From the NCBI GenBank assembly GCA_017164015.1, contig CP071065.1:4069918-4133917 (forward strand): DNA of 64,000 bases, in the 5' to 3' direction. Positions 1 to 8,472 of the stretch are shown here, in pieces. Positions within the stretch are counted from its first letter, which is position 1, and each line of letters begins with the position of its first letter. The DNA comes from Nostoc sp. UHCC 0702 (GTDB lineage: Bacteria; Cyanobacteriota; Cyanobacteriia; Cyanobacteriales; Nostocaceae). The notes under the pieces are model-generated. The model made no database searches. It saw nothing but the letters and a program-made list of their open reading frames with translations, and had not been told where the DNA came from. A program made the position numbers and the translations under genes.

Positions 1-201
1 TGGGCGCCCATTTCGCCACAGCCGCAGTACTGTGCCTTCAGATTGGCTGGTTTCTAGCTGTTTGAGCCGATTAGCTTCAAAAAACACAGGTCGAGAGAGC
101 GATCGCGACTGATACACTTCAGCTGCTTCTGCTCCCGATTTGATGGCTAGTTCCAGCAGCTGTTCTGCTAGTGTATCTTGTGACAAATTTTCAGCACCCA
201 T
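1..201 (-). CDS. TldD/PmbA-family protein, N-terminal fragment
   Basis: This is the first 67 codons of a gene that runs off the left edge of the window. Read on the minus strand from the ATG at 199-201 it gives MGAENLSQDTLAEQLLELA, then a stretch ending in RLWRNGRP. The segment with YQSRSLSRPVFFEANRLKQ resembles the start of domain 1 of TldD/PmbA zinc-metallopeptidase-like proteins, which act with their partner in peptide processing and in CcdA/microcin turnover in E. coli. Only the N-terminus is visible, so the HExxxH-type site cannot be checked, and TldD cannot be told from PmbA. Confidence 0.65.
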   Translation of the reverse strand, partial: MGAENLSQDTLAEQLLELAIKSGAEAAEVYQSRSLSRPVFFEANRLKQLETSQSEGTVLRLWRNGRP

Positions 202-252
202 GACCCTTGATAAATTGTGGATTTCGGATTTTCAACTGCGGACAAACGCAGA

Positions 253-353
253 TAATTATCCCAAATCATTGGTGTCTATCTACATGTATGAGCATTTGAT
301 ATTTTGAAATGCAGATAGACGCTGTTAATTATCCCAAATCATTGGTGTCTATC
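253..353. repeat. Perfect 28-bp direct repeat in an intergenic spacer
   Basis: The same 28 bases (beginning TAATTATCCCAAATCATTGG) occur at 253-280 and 326-353, 73 bp apart start to start. They lie between the TldD/PmbA start and the end of the Tab2-like gene. No ORF is associated. It may be a local duplication; a regulatory role is only a possibility. Confidence 0.8.
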
Positions 354-475
354 CACAGATCATGGTCGCAGAAATTTATCCCCAAATTACCAGCATGTAT
401 CAGTCTGTATCAGTGGTTAACATTTTGGAGCCAGAATTAGTCTCCTGTGTTTACATACACTATTTTGGCAAAAGT

Positions 476-1339
476 TTATGACAAATTCACCTCTTGTAAC
501 AGCCAAAACCCAGCAAAAGATTCTGCTTGCGGATCGGACTGTACACCGAGAAAATGCACTCCGTTGGCTTTTTGTTTAGCTTCTTCAAAACCTTTGGCTT
601 CTGCTAAAGTTTGGGGATTTTTGATATTTGCCAAAATCCAGCTTTCAGTCACACCAGTTTCTAAAACTAATCTATCTCCTAGGCTAGTATCAAACTTCAA
701 AAAAGCCAACTCTAAACCAGACATCCAACCTGCTATGGGCAATGCTCTGGGTGAGAAAATCAAAACACCAGGAATGCGGGTTTCGGGGGATAATTGCGGC
801 AACTCTAGGGGAAACGCTTCCCCAAAGCCAATTTCCCATTCTGGCATTTCTGCAAAATCCGCAGCTTGTAAACTGACAAATACCCACTGTTTTCCTTCCA
901 ATGCATCTGGTAAACGCTGGGCTAAAGGTCTTTCCAAGCGTACCGAGGGATTAGTTCCCCCTTGATACCCCGCTTCTTGGGGATACACCTCTTCCATCCG
1001 CTGTTTCAGCCATTGGTTGAGAAACAAAGTGCGGCGGCTAGGCAAGGCGGGAATACCCGCATCTTGGCAAGCTTTAGTAATCATATTATTCATTTGGCGA
1101 CGGAAAAAGCGGATTTTGATTGGTGCTTCTCCCGCTTTGGTAATTGCCTCTTGCAATGCCGTCCGCAACCAAACCGAATTCACCTGGGTGCTAGAACAAT
1201 ATTGAGCATAGCGAAACAAGGAATCTGTACTTGTCCCGACATTCAGAGGACTTTCGCAAATTAAGACTTCCCAAACTTTTTTTTGATTTGCGTCCAGAAT
1301 TGGACGGGAGTAAAAATCGAGTTCCCAAATACTGCCCAT
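476..1339 (-). CDS. Tab2/Atab2-like RNA-binding protein (DUF1092)
   Basis: A 287-residue protein beginning MGSIWELDFYSRPILD, the characteristic opening of the Tab2/Atab2 (DUF1092) family. In algae and plants these proteins bind photosystem mRNA leaders (psaB in Chlamydomonas) and promote translation of photosystem I and II subunits. Cyanobacterial members have the usual length of about 280-300 residues. The protein is soluble with no membrane segment. The C-terminus ends with a conserved-looking stretch around GFWLLQE. It stands alone, with a strong inverted repeat just upstream at 1407-1444. The family assignment is firm; the role in this organism is inferred from homologues. Confidence 0.88.
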   Translation of the reverse strand: MGSIWELDFYSRPILDANQKKVWEVLICESPLNVGTSTDSLFRYAQYCSSTQVNSVWLRTALQEAITKAGEAPIKIRFFRRQMNNMITKACQDAGIPALPSRRTLFLNQWLKQRMEEVYPQEAGYQGGTNPSVRLERPLAQRLPDALEGKQWVFVSLQAADFAEMPEWEIGFGEAFPLELPQLSPETRIPGVLIFSPRALPIAGWMSGLELAFLKFDTSLGDRLVLETGVTESWILANIKNPQTLAEAKGFEEAKQKANGVHFLGVQSDPQAESFAGFWLLQEVNLS

Positions 1340-1406
1340 GTAATGCCCGTAAAAATTTGGTGACTTTATATTTTGCTTATATTTTCAGAGTAATAAATTG
1401 TCTGCG

Positions 1407-1444
1407 ATTTTTAAACCCTCTCACTACTGAGGGGGTTTAAAAAT
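1407..1444. terminator. 17-bp stem inverted repeat, terminator-like
   Basis: The left arm at 1407-1423 and right arm at 1428-1444 pair over 17 bp with one mismatch and a 4-base loop (CTAC). The outer stem is T/A-rich on both sides, so it could end transcription in either direction. It lies downstream of the ORF remnant at 1539-1994 and upstream of the Tab2-like gene, both read on the minus strand. Confidence 0.5.
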
Positions 1445-1538
1445 TGCATCAGATTTTACACAGTTCGGCAAACAACAAATTCACGACCTTGGCCATTAAC
1501 TTGCGCTGAATGTGTTTACCACCTAAAAGTTTATCACC

Positions 1539-1994
1539 TTACTCACTCACTTTTGATTTGAGCGAGTCACAGTAAGCGATTAACTCTTTGGTAATATCGC
1601 TTGGGAGCAACCTACCAGTTTCGACACGAGTTAAGACGTATTGCCACAGACTCATCCGACATAGAGCCGAGCCACTGGTTTTTTCTACCAATGAATCACC
1701 CGATTGCTCCAGAACAGTACCCATTCCCAACCGCATTTTGAACGTATCCCGGCTGCGGTTGCGTTTGATACGTTTGATTTTCCCAGCCTGGCGCTTTATG
1801 GTCGTCTCTCCATTTTTGCGATCGCAGCCTAGGACAGCTTCCTGGCTGAGCAGTGGTCTGAGTAGAGGTTGAAAGTATTGATAAATCGAACTTTTTATTT
1901 TAATCAGCCATGATGTGATTTCATCGGCTGATTTATTTTGATAAATTCCCTCAATGCAGGAATGAGAAGGAGTTGCAATAAGGTGAAGTAAAAA
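1539..1994 (-). pseudogene. Unidentified ORF remnant without a good start codon
   Basis: A stop-free minus-strand frame of about 150 codons runs from just after a TAA at 1995-1997 to the stop at 1539. The first ATG lies only at 1736, leaving 65 codons. The stretch before it is basic (IKRQAGKIKRIKRNRSRD) and reads like real protein, as does the C-terminal MSLWQYVLTRVETGRLLPSD. I do not recognise the family. The lost start and a solitary mobile-element end close by at 2065-2081 suggest the decayed tail of a larger gene. A chance open frame remains possible. Confidence 0.35.
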
Positions 1995-2064
1995 TTAGCG
2001 ATCGCGTTTTCTCTAGGTGCGATCGCACTTTGACCTATGTAATTATTTAGCTAGGTCAATGGAG

Positions 2065-2081
2065 CAGTTGCGTAAGTCCTG
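2065..2081. mobile_element. Solitary end of the AGGACTTACGCA repeat family
   Basis: The sequence CAGTTGCGTAAGTCCTG is identical to the right end of the MITE-like element ending at 12448. No matching left end is visible nearby. It sits just past the dapF stop and near an ORF remnant, as expected for a decayed insertion. Confidence 0.5.
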
Positions 2082-2083
2082 AT

Positions 2084-2959
2084 TTATAGTTTACCAGTGA
2101 ATACCCGTTCGGCTGGGCCTGTCATGTAAACTCTTTGGTCTACTTCTGACCATTCAATTTCTAAGGGGCCACCAGGTAGTTCTACAGTGGCAGTGCGATC
2201 GCATTTTCCAGTCAATACACCCGCCACCAAGGAAGCACAAGCACCAGTGCCGCAAGCTAATGTGATGCCAGCACCCCTTTCCCAAACCCGCATTTTCAGG
2301 TAATCTCGGCGTACCACTTGAATAAATTCGGTATTTGTGCGTTGAGGAAAAGCTGGGTGATGTTCAAATTCTGGCCCGATGGTTGCTAAAGGAATTACTG
2401 CCACATCTTCTACAAAGGTAATACAGTGAGGATTACCCATACTCACACAAGTGATTTCCCAAGTTTGCCCTGCTACCTCTAACGGCTGATTAATAACTTT
2501 TGCGTCAGCATCACCTAAAGTAGTGGGAATTTCCCTAGCTAGAAGCCTGGGTAAACCCATATCTACCTTCACTTGACCGTCAGCCATGAGTTGAGGCGTA
2601 ATCACACCCGCTAAGGTATGAATGCGATAAGTGATGGGGTAGGAAGACTCTTTCCCAGTCCCTAATCCCCAGTCCCTAGTCCCCAGTCCCTCTAAATCCG
2701 CCAAAAAACCAGCTAAACAGCGAATGCCATTACCACACATTTCTGGTTCTGAACCGTCGGAGTTAAAAATCCGCATGGTGTAATCAGTGCCGTTTTCTCC
2801 AGGTAGGGCAAAAATCACACCATCTGCACCGATACCAAAGTGGCGATCGCACAACTTGATTGCTTGCTCTGGAGTCAAGACAGGCAATGATGTTGAGCGA
2901 TTGTCAATCAAAATGAAGTCATTTCCCAGACCGTGATACTTAGTAAATTCGATTGCCAT
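2084..2959 (-). CDS. dapF: Diaminopimelate epimerase
   Basis: A 291-residue protein that interconverts LL- and meso-diaminopimelate in lysine and peptidoglycan synthesis in the cytoplasm. It opens MAIEFTKYHGLGNDFILID and has both catalytic-cysteine motifs: EMCGNGIRC (around residues 75-82) and TLACGTGAC near the C-terminus. Family members are normally about 275-280 residues. The excess is an in-frame insertion (bases 2654-2690) coding for the low-complexity GLGTRDWGLGTGKE between FLADLEG and the YRIHTLAGVI strand. The insert has the same sequence as the G-rich repeats just upstream. The gene is divergent from hfq across a spacer filled with those repeats. Confidence 0.95.
   Translation of the reverse strand: MAIEFTKYHGLGNDFILIDNRSTSLPVLTPEQAIKLCDRHFGIGADGVIFALPGENGTDYTMRIFNSDGSEPEMCGNGIRCLAGFLADLEGLGTRDWGLGTGKESSYPITYRIHTLAGVITPQLMADGQVKVDMGLPRLLAREIPTTLGDADAKVINQPLEVAGQTWEITCVSMGNPHCITFVEDVAVIPLATIGPEFEHHPAFPQRTNTEFIQVVRRDYLKMRVWERGAGITLACGTGACASLVAGVLTGKCDRTATVELPGGPLEIEWSEVDQRVYMTGPAERVFTGKL
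2654..2690. repeat. GGGGACT-type repeat array inside dapF
   Basis: Three to four degenerate copies of CCCAGTCCCYAR lie in frame within dapF. The same unit forms intergenic arrays at 2976-3127 and 40311-40433. The reading frame is preserved, adding about a dozen residues in what should be a surface loop. Confidence 0.8.
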
Positions 2960-2975
2960 TTCCCCAAGGATGAAT

Positions 2976-3127
2976 TATCAATAATTAGGTATTGGGTACT
3001 GGGTATCGGGGATTGGGTATTGGGGAAGAGTTTTCCTAGTACCTAGTCCCCAGTTCCCAGTCCCCATTGCCCCTAATCCCCACTCCCTTTGGTCGTGGGG
3101 GCCCCGAGTTCCCCAGTCCCCAGTCAT
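2976..3127. repeat. G/C-rich short tandem repeats in the dapF-hfq spacer
   Basis: Degenerate units of GGGTAYTGGG, GGGGAYTGGG and their complements fill nearly all of the 181-bp divergent spacer. The array must overlap the promoter or leader of one or both genes. A short ORF that can be read through it is low-complexity and was not called. Confidence 0.8.
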
Positions 3128-3140
3128 ATCATTACCTAAA

Positions 3141-3362
3141 ATGCATACAACTGAATTTGATACTTCATTGCCTAGCATTCGGCAACTGCAAAACCTGATT
3201 AAACAAACAGCAGTGGTAGAGTTGAAACTGATCACGGGTGATTTGCTGACGGGTAGGGTTTTATGGCAAGACCCACAATGTGTATGTCTTGCCGATGAAA
3301 ACAGCCAGCAAACGACGATTTGGAAGCAAGCGATCGCCTATATTAAGCCGAAAATTCAGTAA
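3141..3362 (+). CDS. hfq: Cyanobacterial Hfq-like Sm protein
   Basis: A 73-residue Sm-fold protein. The Sm1 region is around LPSIRQLQNLIKQTAVVELK and LITGDLLTGRVLWQD, and the Sm2 region ends KQAIAYIKPK, matching cyanobacterial Hfq. These proteins lack the classic KHAI motif of enterobacterial Hfq; in Synechocystis Hfq binds the pilus motor ATPase PilB1 and is needed for type IV pilus motility rather than classical sRNA pairing. Placement next to dapF is, from memory, common in cyanobacteria. The stop codon directly abuts the left end of a MITE at 3362. Confidence 0.88.
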   Translation: MHTTEFDTSLPSIRQLQNLIKQTAVVELKLITGDLLTGRVLWQDPQCVCLADENSQQTTIWKQAIAYIKPKIQ

Positions 3363-3545
3363 TATTATGTCCGTTTAAACACTTATGATATCTGTGGAGG
3401 TCGGTAATTGGGAATTGGTAATTGGGAATTGGTTTTGAGTATTACCTATTACCTATTACCCATTACCCATTACCCATTACCTATTACCCATTACCTATTA
3501 CCAAGCAAACCGACTATATCGTAAGTAATTAACCGAACTTGATAT
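3362..3545. mobile_element. MITE-like element, ATATCAwGTTCG family, copy A
   Basis: About 184 bp bounded by inverted ends: ATATTATGTCCGTTTAAACA on the left and TTAACCGAACTTGATAT on the right. The interior is made of TAATGGG/TAATAGG heptamers and CAATTACC units. Related copies lie at 26562-27213, 27236-27386 and 36643-36789. There is no coding capacity, so any movement would need a transposase in trans. Confidence 0.75.
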
Positions 3546-3594
3546 AACTAATAAAAACTCTTTGTGTCTTGGTGTCTTTTGTGAGGCAGTCGCT

Positions 3595-3725
3595 CAAAGG
3601 GGGTTTCCCCCATAAGGAACTGCCGTTAGCGTTAGCGTTAGCGTTAGCGAAGCGTTAGCGACGTTCGCGTAGCGTCTCCCCTTGGGAGAAGGAGCGTCGG
3701 AACGAGCGTCACCCGAAGGGTGGTT
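3595..3725. repeat. GTTAGC hexamer array and composite repeat
   Basis: Four tandem GTTAGC units (about 3626-3652) are followed by GAAGCGTTAGCGACGTTCGC, GTAGCGTCTCC and related pieces typical of Nostoc-type highly iterated repeats. The spacer from 3546 to 3776 between copy A of the MITE and the antiporter gene holds nothing else that I can identify. Confidence 0.65.
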
Positions 3726-3776
3726 GTTTATATTTTTTACCACAAAGGCACAAAGTCACAAAGTTTTTTGACAGGC

Positions 3777-6113
3777 TCAATCACTTACTTGATCCACAGG
3801 CAGAAACTCTGTAACGACTTGTGGTTCCCCAGCACTCACCTTTGGAATAGCTAAACTCACTTTGTTGACTGTGGCAAACAATGGTTGCAATTGATTCAAA
3901 CTTGGGAAGCTACCGCATAATAGCACCTGATCGCCATCTTGCAAATCTTGGTTGCCATCGGGAGAGCGGATAAATTTGCCATCTCGCCGGATAGCCTGTA
4001 CCTTGACGCCAGAATCCTTGTGGATATTTAAATCTGCAAGGGTTTTACCCAAAGCTAGAGAATCAGCATTAACTATAGTCCACTGGCAAGCGCTATTTTC
4101 TCCGGGAACAGCCACCTGTCCTTGAGCGAATTCTTCCAAAGCTGCCAGTTCTTCAGATTCTCCTACCACCAACAGGCGATCGCCGTCTTCTAACATAGTT
4201 TGATTATCAGGATAATCGATTTCCTCACCGTTAGCGCGGCGAATTGCCATCAAACTTACCCCTGTTAAGTAACGCATATCTGCTTCTTCTAAACTCATGC
4301 CAATGAGGGGTGAATCAGATGGTAGGGGATACCAACGGCGATTGAGGTCGCTAGTTGCTTGCCTTAAATCGCGGGAAACCTCGGATGCAGAACGCTGCGG
4401 TCGCAAATCCAAATAATGATCGTTGCGGATTTGCTGCATTTGCTGTTGTACCACCACTGGGGAAAAGCCCAAGCAAGTTAATAAATAAGTTGCCATTTCG
4501 ATACTGGCTTCAAACTCTGGCTGTACCACTTCCCTAGCACCCAGTTGGTAAAGCACTTCAATATTTTTATCTTGGGTGGCGCGGACAACCAAATCTAATT
4601 CTGGGCATAATTCCAAAGCGCGTTTCAGGCACAGACGGGTACTCATGGGGTCAGGTAGAGCGATCGCCATTCCTTTAGCATAGTTGACTCCAGCGGTTTC
4701 CATCACGTGCAAACTGACGCAATTACCATATACATAAGGCACTTTTGTGTCGCGTAACTGCTGAATTCTACTTTCTGATTGGTCGATGACTACCACGGGC
4801 AAGTTGGCAAGTTGTAACAATTTGACTAAATTCTTACCTACTCGCCCATAACCACAGACTACCACATGGTCTTTTAAAGGTAACTCTTCTGAAACATCAC
4901 GCGGCTGTTCTTCTTCTAAATACGGTTTCAGCCAGGGCATTGATTCGGCAAAGTTAAATAAAAATGGTACTAACCGCAGTACAAAGGGGGTAAGTATCAA
5001 AGTAACTGCTGTAGTTCCCAAAATCAGTAAATATATCTGTCGGGACACCAACCCCAACGCCTGCCCTTCACTAGCCAGCACAAAGGAAAATTCCCCAATT
5101 TGAGCCAGTCCCAACCCAGCGATTAAAGCTGTTTTCAACGGATAACGGAACAGCTTCACCAAAGGCGTGATAATCAAAAATTTACCGACGAAAACGATCG
5201 CCACTAGTCCTAAAATCAATTCCAGGTTTTTCCACAAAAACACTGGGTCAATTAACATGCCAATGGCGGCAAAAAATAAACTAGCAAAGATATCTCGCAG
5301 TGGTTCGACATAAGTTAAGGTTTGGTCGGCGTACTCCACTTCGGATATCATCAAACCAGCGACAAAGGCCCCCATCTCAATGGATAGCCCCAAATGTTCT
5401 GTCAATAGGGCAATGCCCAAACACAAGGTTACTACCCCTAGTAAAAATAGTTCTCGGCTTTCCGTGCGGGCTAGCAGTCGCAATAATCGGGGTATCACCC
5501 AAATCCCCGCCGCAACTGCACCGGCGGCAAACAAAGCAATCCGCACCAGTGCTGTTAGCACAGCGATACCAATGGCTTCGCCGGGTTCGTGGAGAGCAGG
5601 TAATACTGCTAGCATCAGTCCCAGCGCTAAGTCCTGCACTACCAAAATCCCTAGCATTACTTGCCCGTGGGGTGTTTCTGTTTCGTTGCGTTCCATCAGG
5701 CATTTGAGGACAACTGCTGTGGAAGACAAAGACAAAATTGACCCCAAAAATACGCCCTTGGCAGGTAAGGTTCCCCAGGCTCCTGTGACTCCACACACCA
5801 AAACTGTGACACCAATTGTCAGCGCAATTTGTAGCCCGCCACCTCCTAAAGCGATCGCTTTTACTTTCTTAAGTTCTGCCAAGGAAAATTCTACACCCAA
5901 GGCAAATAACAAAAAGGCAACGCCGAACTGAGCCAAAGTTTCGACTTGAATCACTTCTTTAATTAGTCCCAGTCCGGCTGGCCCGACAATCATCCCACCG
6001 ATGAGATATCCCAGTAACACGGGTTGTCGCAACAGCGACGCCAACAGTCCACCACAAGCTGCGACGGCGAGAACTGAAACTAAATCAACAATTAGCCTAA
6101 AATCTTCCTGCAC
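3777..6113 (-). CDS. CPA2-family cation:proton antiporter with RCK domains
   Basis: A 778-residue inner-membrane transporter of the KefB/CPA2 type. Residues 1 to about 395 form a dozen hydrophobic segments, including the LSSTAVVLK and VVQDLALG motifs of the exchanger core. A TrkA-N/RCK domain follows (HVVVCGYGRVGKNLVKLLQL, NAD-binding GxGxxG, from about 415). Two TrkA-C-like domains follow, around 590-675 and 690-760 (the segments with LLVVGESEELAAL and LLCGSFPSL). It probably exchanges K+ or Na+ for H+, gated by nucleotide binding to RCK. It is a single gene in its own orientation block. The ion cannot be assigned from sequence. Confidence 0.92.
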   Translation of the reverse strand: MQEDFRLIVDLVSVLAVAACGGLLASLLRQPVLLGYLIGGMIVGPAGLGLIKEVIQVETLAQFGVAFLLFALGVEFSLAELKKVKAIALGGGGLQIALTIGVTVLVCGVTGAWGTLPAKGVFLGSILSLSSTAVVLKCLMERNETETPHGQVMLGILVVQDLALGLMLAVLPALHEPGEAIGIAVLTALVRIALFAAGAVAAGIWVIPRLLRLLARTESRELFLLGVVTLCLGIALLTEHLGLSIEMGAFVAGLMISEVEYADQTLTYVEPLRDIFASLFFAAIGMLIDPVFLWKNLELILGLVAIVFVGKFLIITPLVKLFRYPLKTALIAGLGLAQIGEFSFVLASEGQALGLVSRQIYLLILGTTAVTLILTPFVLRLVPFLFNFAESMPWLKPYLEEEQPRDVSEELPLKDHVVVCGYGRVGKNLVKLLQLANLPVVVIDQSESRIQQLRDTKVPYVYGNCVSLHVMETAGVNYAKGMAIALPDPMSTRLCLKRALELCPELDLVVRATQDKNIEVLYQLGAREVVQPEFEASIEMATYLLTCLGFSPVVVQQQMQQIRNDHYLDLRPQRSASEVSRDLRQATSDLNRRWYPLPSDSPLIGMSLEEADMRYLTGVSLMAIRRANGEEIDYPDNQTMLEDGDRLLVVGESEELAALEEFAQGQVAVPGENSACQWTIVNADSLALGKTLADLNIHKDSGVKVQAIRRDGKFIRSPDGNQDLQDGDQVLLCGSFPSLNQLQPLFATVNKVSLAIPKVSAGEPQVVTEFLPVDQVSD

Positions 6114-6220
6114 AACTTTTTCAAAGAACTATTAAAATATATTAATTTAGCATAATTAAGATAACAGAAAATTATATTTTAAAATAAGCAATAGACTGTT
6201 GGCTATCAACTATAGGCAAA

Positions 6221-6252
6221 GCGTGCTGAGTAATTTAAATTACTCAGCACGC
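6221..6252. terminator. Perfect 32-bp palindrome
   Basis: GCGTGCTGAGTAATTT followed directly by its exact reverse complement (16 + 16 bases, no loop). It lies between the antiporter start and the end of the oxygenase gene at 6411, so it is downstream of the dioxygenase cassette. It may be a terminator, though no U-run follows, or a symmetric protein-binding site. The rest of 6114-6410 is AT-rich with no gene. Confidence 0.6.
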
Positions 6253-6410
6253 TTGTGCAATCAAGTATTTATAATGCTGTTTGTGGAAATGGCAAAGTAA
6301 CATGATAGCTTGAAATCATACCACAAAAAAGCGTTAATTAACCAAGTTTTTTAGGTGAATTTTTCTGGTTGTGGAAAATGCGCGATCGCACAGCAAGATT
6401 GTTTTTTATC

Positions 6411-7190
6411 TCAAGACCAAAAAACTAAATCACCTCCGGGCATTTTTCCAATAAAAGAGCTAATTGTTATACGTTCTCCAATGGCTGGTACAACTTCATG
6501 AAAATTACGGCTGTTGAAGATGACCAAATCTCCTGTGACTGGAATATTATGTTTTACTTCTGAGTTAGCTACTAAGGAATAATCGTAGCCATAGGAACCA
6601 AGAATTTTATATTTTTCATCATCGGGCTGCCACTGACGGTTGTAGACTTTGCTGACACCTCCAGTGCTAGGCGCTTTTACATGGAGATTCCATACTAGCT
6701 GTGAGGTGACATTTCCTATTTTCCAATCTGGAGCATCTAATTGAGCAAAGTCTATGTGTAGCAAGGCAATATTAATATGACGTATCAATCCTGCAAAATA
6801 ATACCCATAGACTTCATTTTCATAAGCAATTTCGACTTTAGTTGATACATTTTGGCGCAGAATTGTTGTCAAACGTTGTAGCGGGTCAAAAGATGAGGAA
6901 GTAATCTGATTATAAGTTGTTTTGGCTTTTTGAACCCCATCAAAATATCCCGATTTACTTGCATTTATATATTCAAATTGGTTAATTCCAATTTTTGCTA
7001 TTGGTGGTTCTACATTTTTGTAAAAATCAAATCCAAATTTGTCAATTGCCACAGCTAATTTGTGACATTCTTCCGATGAGGCAAATTTAGAAATCCGAAT
7101 TGATGGAATCTCATTACTCAGCAATGCTTGTAAATTTGCATAGTTCATTTCACAGTCATTTAAAGTTAGCCACTTTGTTGCTTTGAGCAT
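6411..7190 (-). CDS. Putative Fe(II)/2-oxoglutarate-dependent oxygenase (paralogue 1)
   Basis: About 259 residues. The facial triad is readable: HID in LLHIDFAQLDAPDW, a distal His in FNSRNFHEVVPAIGER, and an Arg 8 residues on for 2-oxoglutarate. This is a hydroxylase-type HxD site, not the HxG of halogenases. It is a clear paralogue of the gene at 9846-10643: both share GYYFAGLIR/GSYYAGLIR, RQWQPDDEKYK/RRWQPADEQYK and a C-terminal FWS. It is the last gene of the minus-strand cassette containing NosE- and NosF-like enzymes, so a free or carrier-bound amino acid is a reasonable substrate guess. The size and fold resemble the BesD-type amino-acid oxygenases, but I cannot place it firmly. I prefer ATG at 7188-7190; an in-frame GTG lies at 7211. 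Confidence 0.75.
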   Translation of the reverse strand: MLKATKWLTLNDCEMNYANLQALLSNEIPSIRISKFASSEECHKLAVAIDKFGFDFYKNVEPPIAKIGINQFEYINASKSGYFDGVQKAKTTYNQITSSSFDPLQRLTTILRQNVSTKVEIAYENEVYGYYFAGLIRHINIALLHIDFAQLDAPDWKIGNVTSQLVWNLHVKAPSTGGVSKVYNRQWQPDDEKYKILGSYGYDYSLVANSEVKHNIPVTGDLVIFNSRNFHEVVPAIGERITISSFIGKMPGGDLVFWS

Positions 7191-7211
7191 GGGGAATTTT
7201 TCACTCCTCAC

Positions 7212-7619
7212 TTTTTGTAAATGTGATTAAGACAAGTTAAACAGTATAAATTGATCTGGTATTTCTAATTTTAGAATAATTTTGTTATGGAATAATGACA
7301 TTTAAAAAAGAATAAATCAATATTTTAAAATTATTTATCTATACTTATAAGCAGAATTATTAGTAATATTATAACGAGCAGCATTACATGTATTAATTAT
7401 TTTTTAAAATGCTCTTTGCACTAGTTTTATTGGATACCAAAGAGGCCCAGCGACGGGTTTTATATCTTTCCCAAATAGGGTAAAACCTGAAAAACCATTT
7501 GTTCAGCGTTGAGCTTGAACAACTTGGGTTGGCATATTCTGGAATTCAACTCAAATCTTGTTAGTGCTGAATAATCAGTAATAATTACCGAATCAGGAAC
7601 CCCAATCAGCACTAGTTTT
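7212..7619. other. AT-rich spacer within the oxygenase cassette
   Basis: No gene is visible in these 400 bases. Near the end, TTAGTGCTGA (7561-7570) and TCAGCACTAG (7606-7615) could pair just downstream of the NosF-like gene. The loop is long and there is no U-run. The size of the gap raises the possibility that the gene at 6411 has its own promoter. Confidence 0.5.
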
Positions 7620-8441
7620 TCAACTGATATCACCTAACTGTTGAGTGCGGCTCAAAGCAGCAAGCACTGCATTAGAAATGACAGTTCGCATACCACCTTT
7701 TTCTAACTCGTAAAGACCAGCAGCAGTCACTCCCCCAGGACTAGTTACCTTGTTGCGTAAGACGGCTGGATGTTCATCAGTCTGAAACATCAGTTCTACA
7801 CTGCCAGCAATTGTATGCAATGTTAATTCTTGAGCTTGGGCGCGAGTTAAACCCATCTGAACGCCAGCATCAATCATCGCTTCAATGTACAGAAATATAA
7901 ATCCAGTCCCGGCGCTACTCAACGCTGTTGCCATATCCAGGTAATGCTCATTTTGGGTAGCAAATTCCTTGCCTAATGCTTGTAAAATGACTTGGGTATG
8001 CGATCGCTGTATCTCTGTCACGCTTGATGATGCGCTCCACACCGTAGTCCCATGACCAACTTGTACTGCAATGTTGGGCATTGTCCGGACAACAGCAGGA
8101 TGATTTAACCCTTGGCACAGAGATAGAACATTCACTCCACCCACAATACTAATCACTAAAGCATCAGGTGAAATTTTATCCTTCAGCATAGCCATCACAG
8201 AGGCCAAAACCTGCGGCTTCACCGCCAATATCACAATGGATGCGCCTTGCACGGCTTCTATATTGGAAGTTGTAGTACGTACTCCATATTCCCTCTCTAA
8301 ATGAAGGCATCGCGTAGAAAGTGGCTCACTGACTATAATTAGATCGGGTTTTTGCACAATTTTCGTCGATAACAATCTACTAATTATCATTTCGCCCATC
8401 GTGCCACCGCCGATAAAGGCAATTTGTAAATCTCCCAGCAT
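7620..8441 (-). CDS. Pyrroline-5-carboxylate reductase, NosF-like
   Basis: A 273-residue ProC-family enzyme with the N-terminal NAD(P)-binding motif IAFIGGGTMGEMII and the C-terminal signature near NKVTSPGGVTAAGLYELEKG. ProC makes proline from pyrroline-5-carboxylate. Here it follows a NosE-like dehydrogenase by 31 bp and a leucine-hydroxylase-like gene further upstream. In the nostopeptolide pathway NosF reduces 3-methyl-pyrroline-5-carboxylate to 4-methylproline, so context favours that role. A housekeeping ProC cannot be excluded from sequence alone. GGGAGAAG lies 5 bases before the ATG. Confidence 0.88.
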   Translation of the reverse strand: MLGDLQIAFIGGGTMGEMIISRLLSTKIVQKPDLIIVSEPLSTRCLHLEREYGVRTTTSNIEAVQGASIVILAVKPQVLASVMAMLKDKISPDALVISIVGGVNVLSLCQGLNHPAVVRTMPNIAVQVGHGTTVWSASSSVTEIQRSHTQVILQALGKEFATQNEHYLDMATALSSAGTGFIFLYIEAMIDAGVQMGLTRAQAQELTLHTIAGSVELMFQTDEHPAVLRNKVTSPGGVTAAGLYELEKGGMRTVISNAVLAALSRTQQLGDIS

Positions 8442-8472
8442 ATCTTCTCCCTATTTTGATATATTGTTGGCA

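Noticed and set aside
2978..3235. 85-residue minus-strand ORF overlapping hfq
   Set aside because: It reads through the GGGGACT array and antisense to hfq; low-complexity with no ribosome-binding site.
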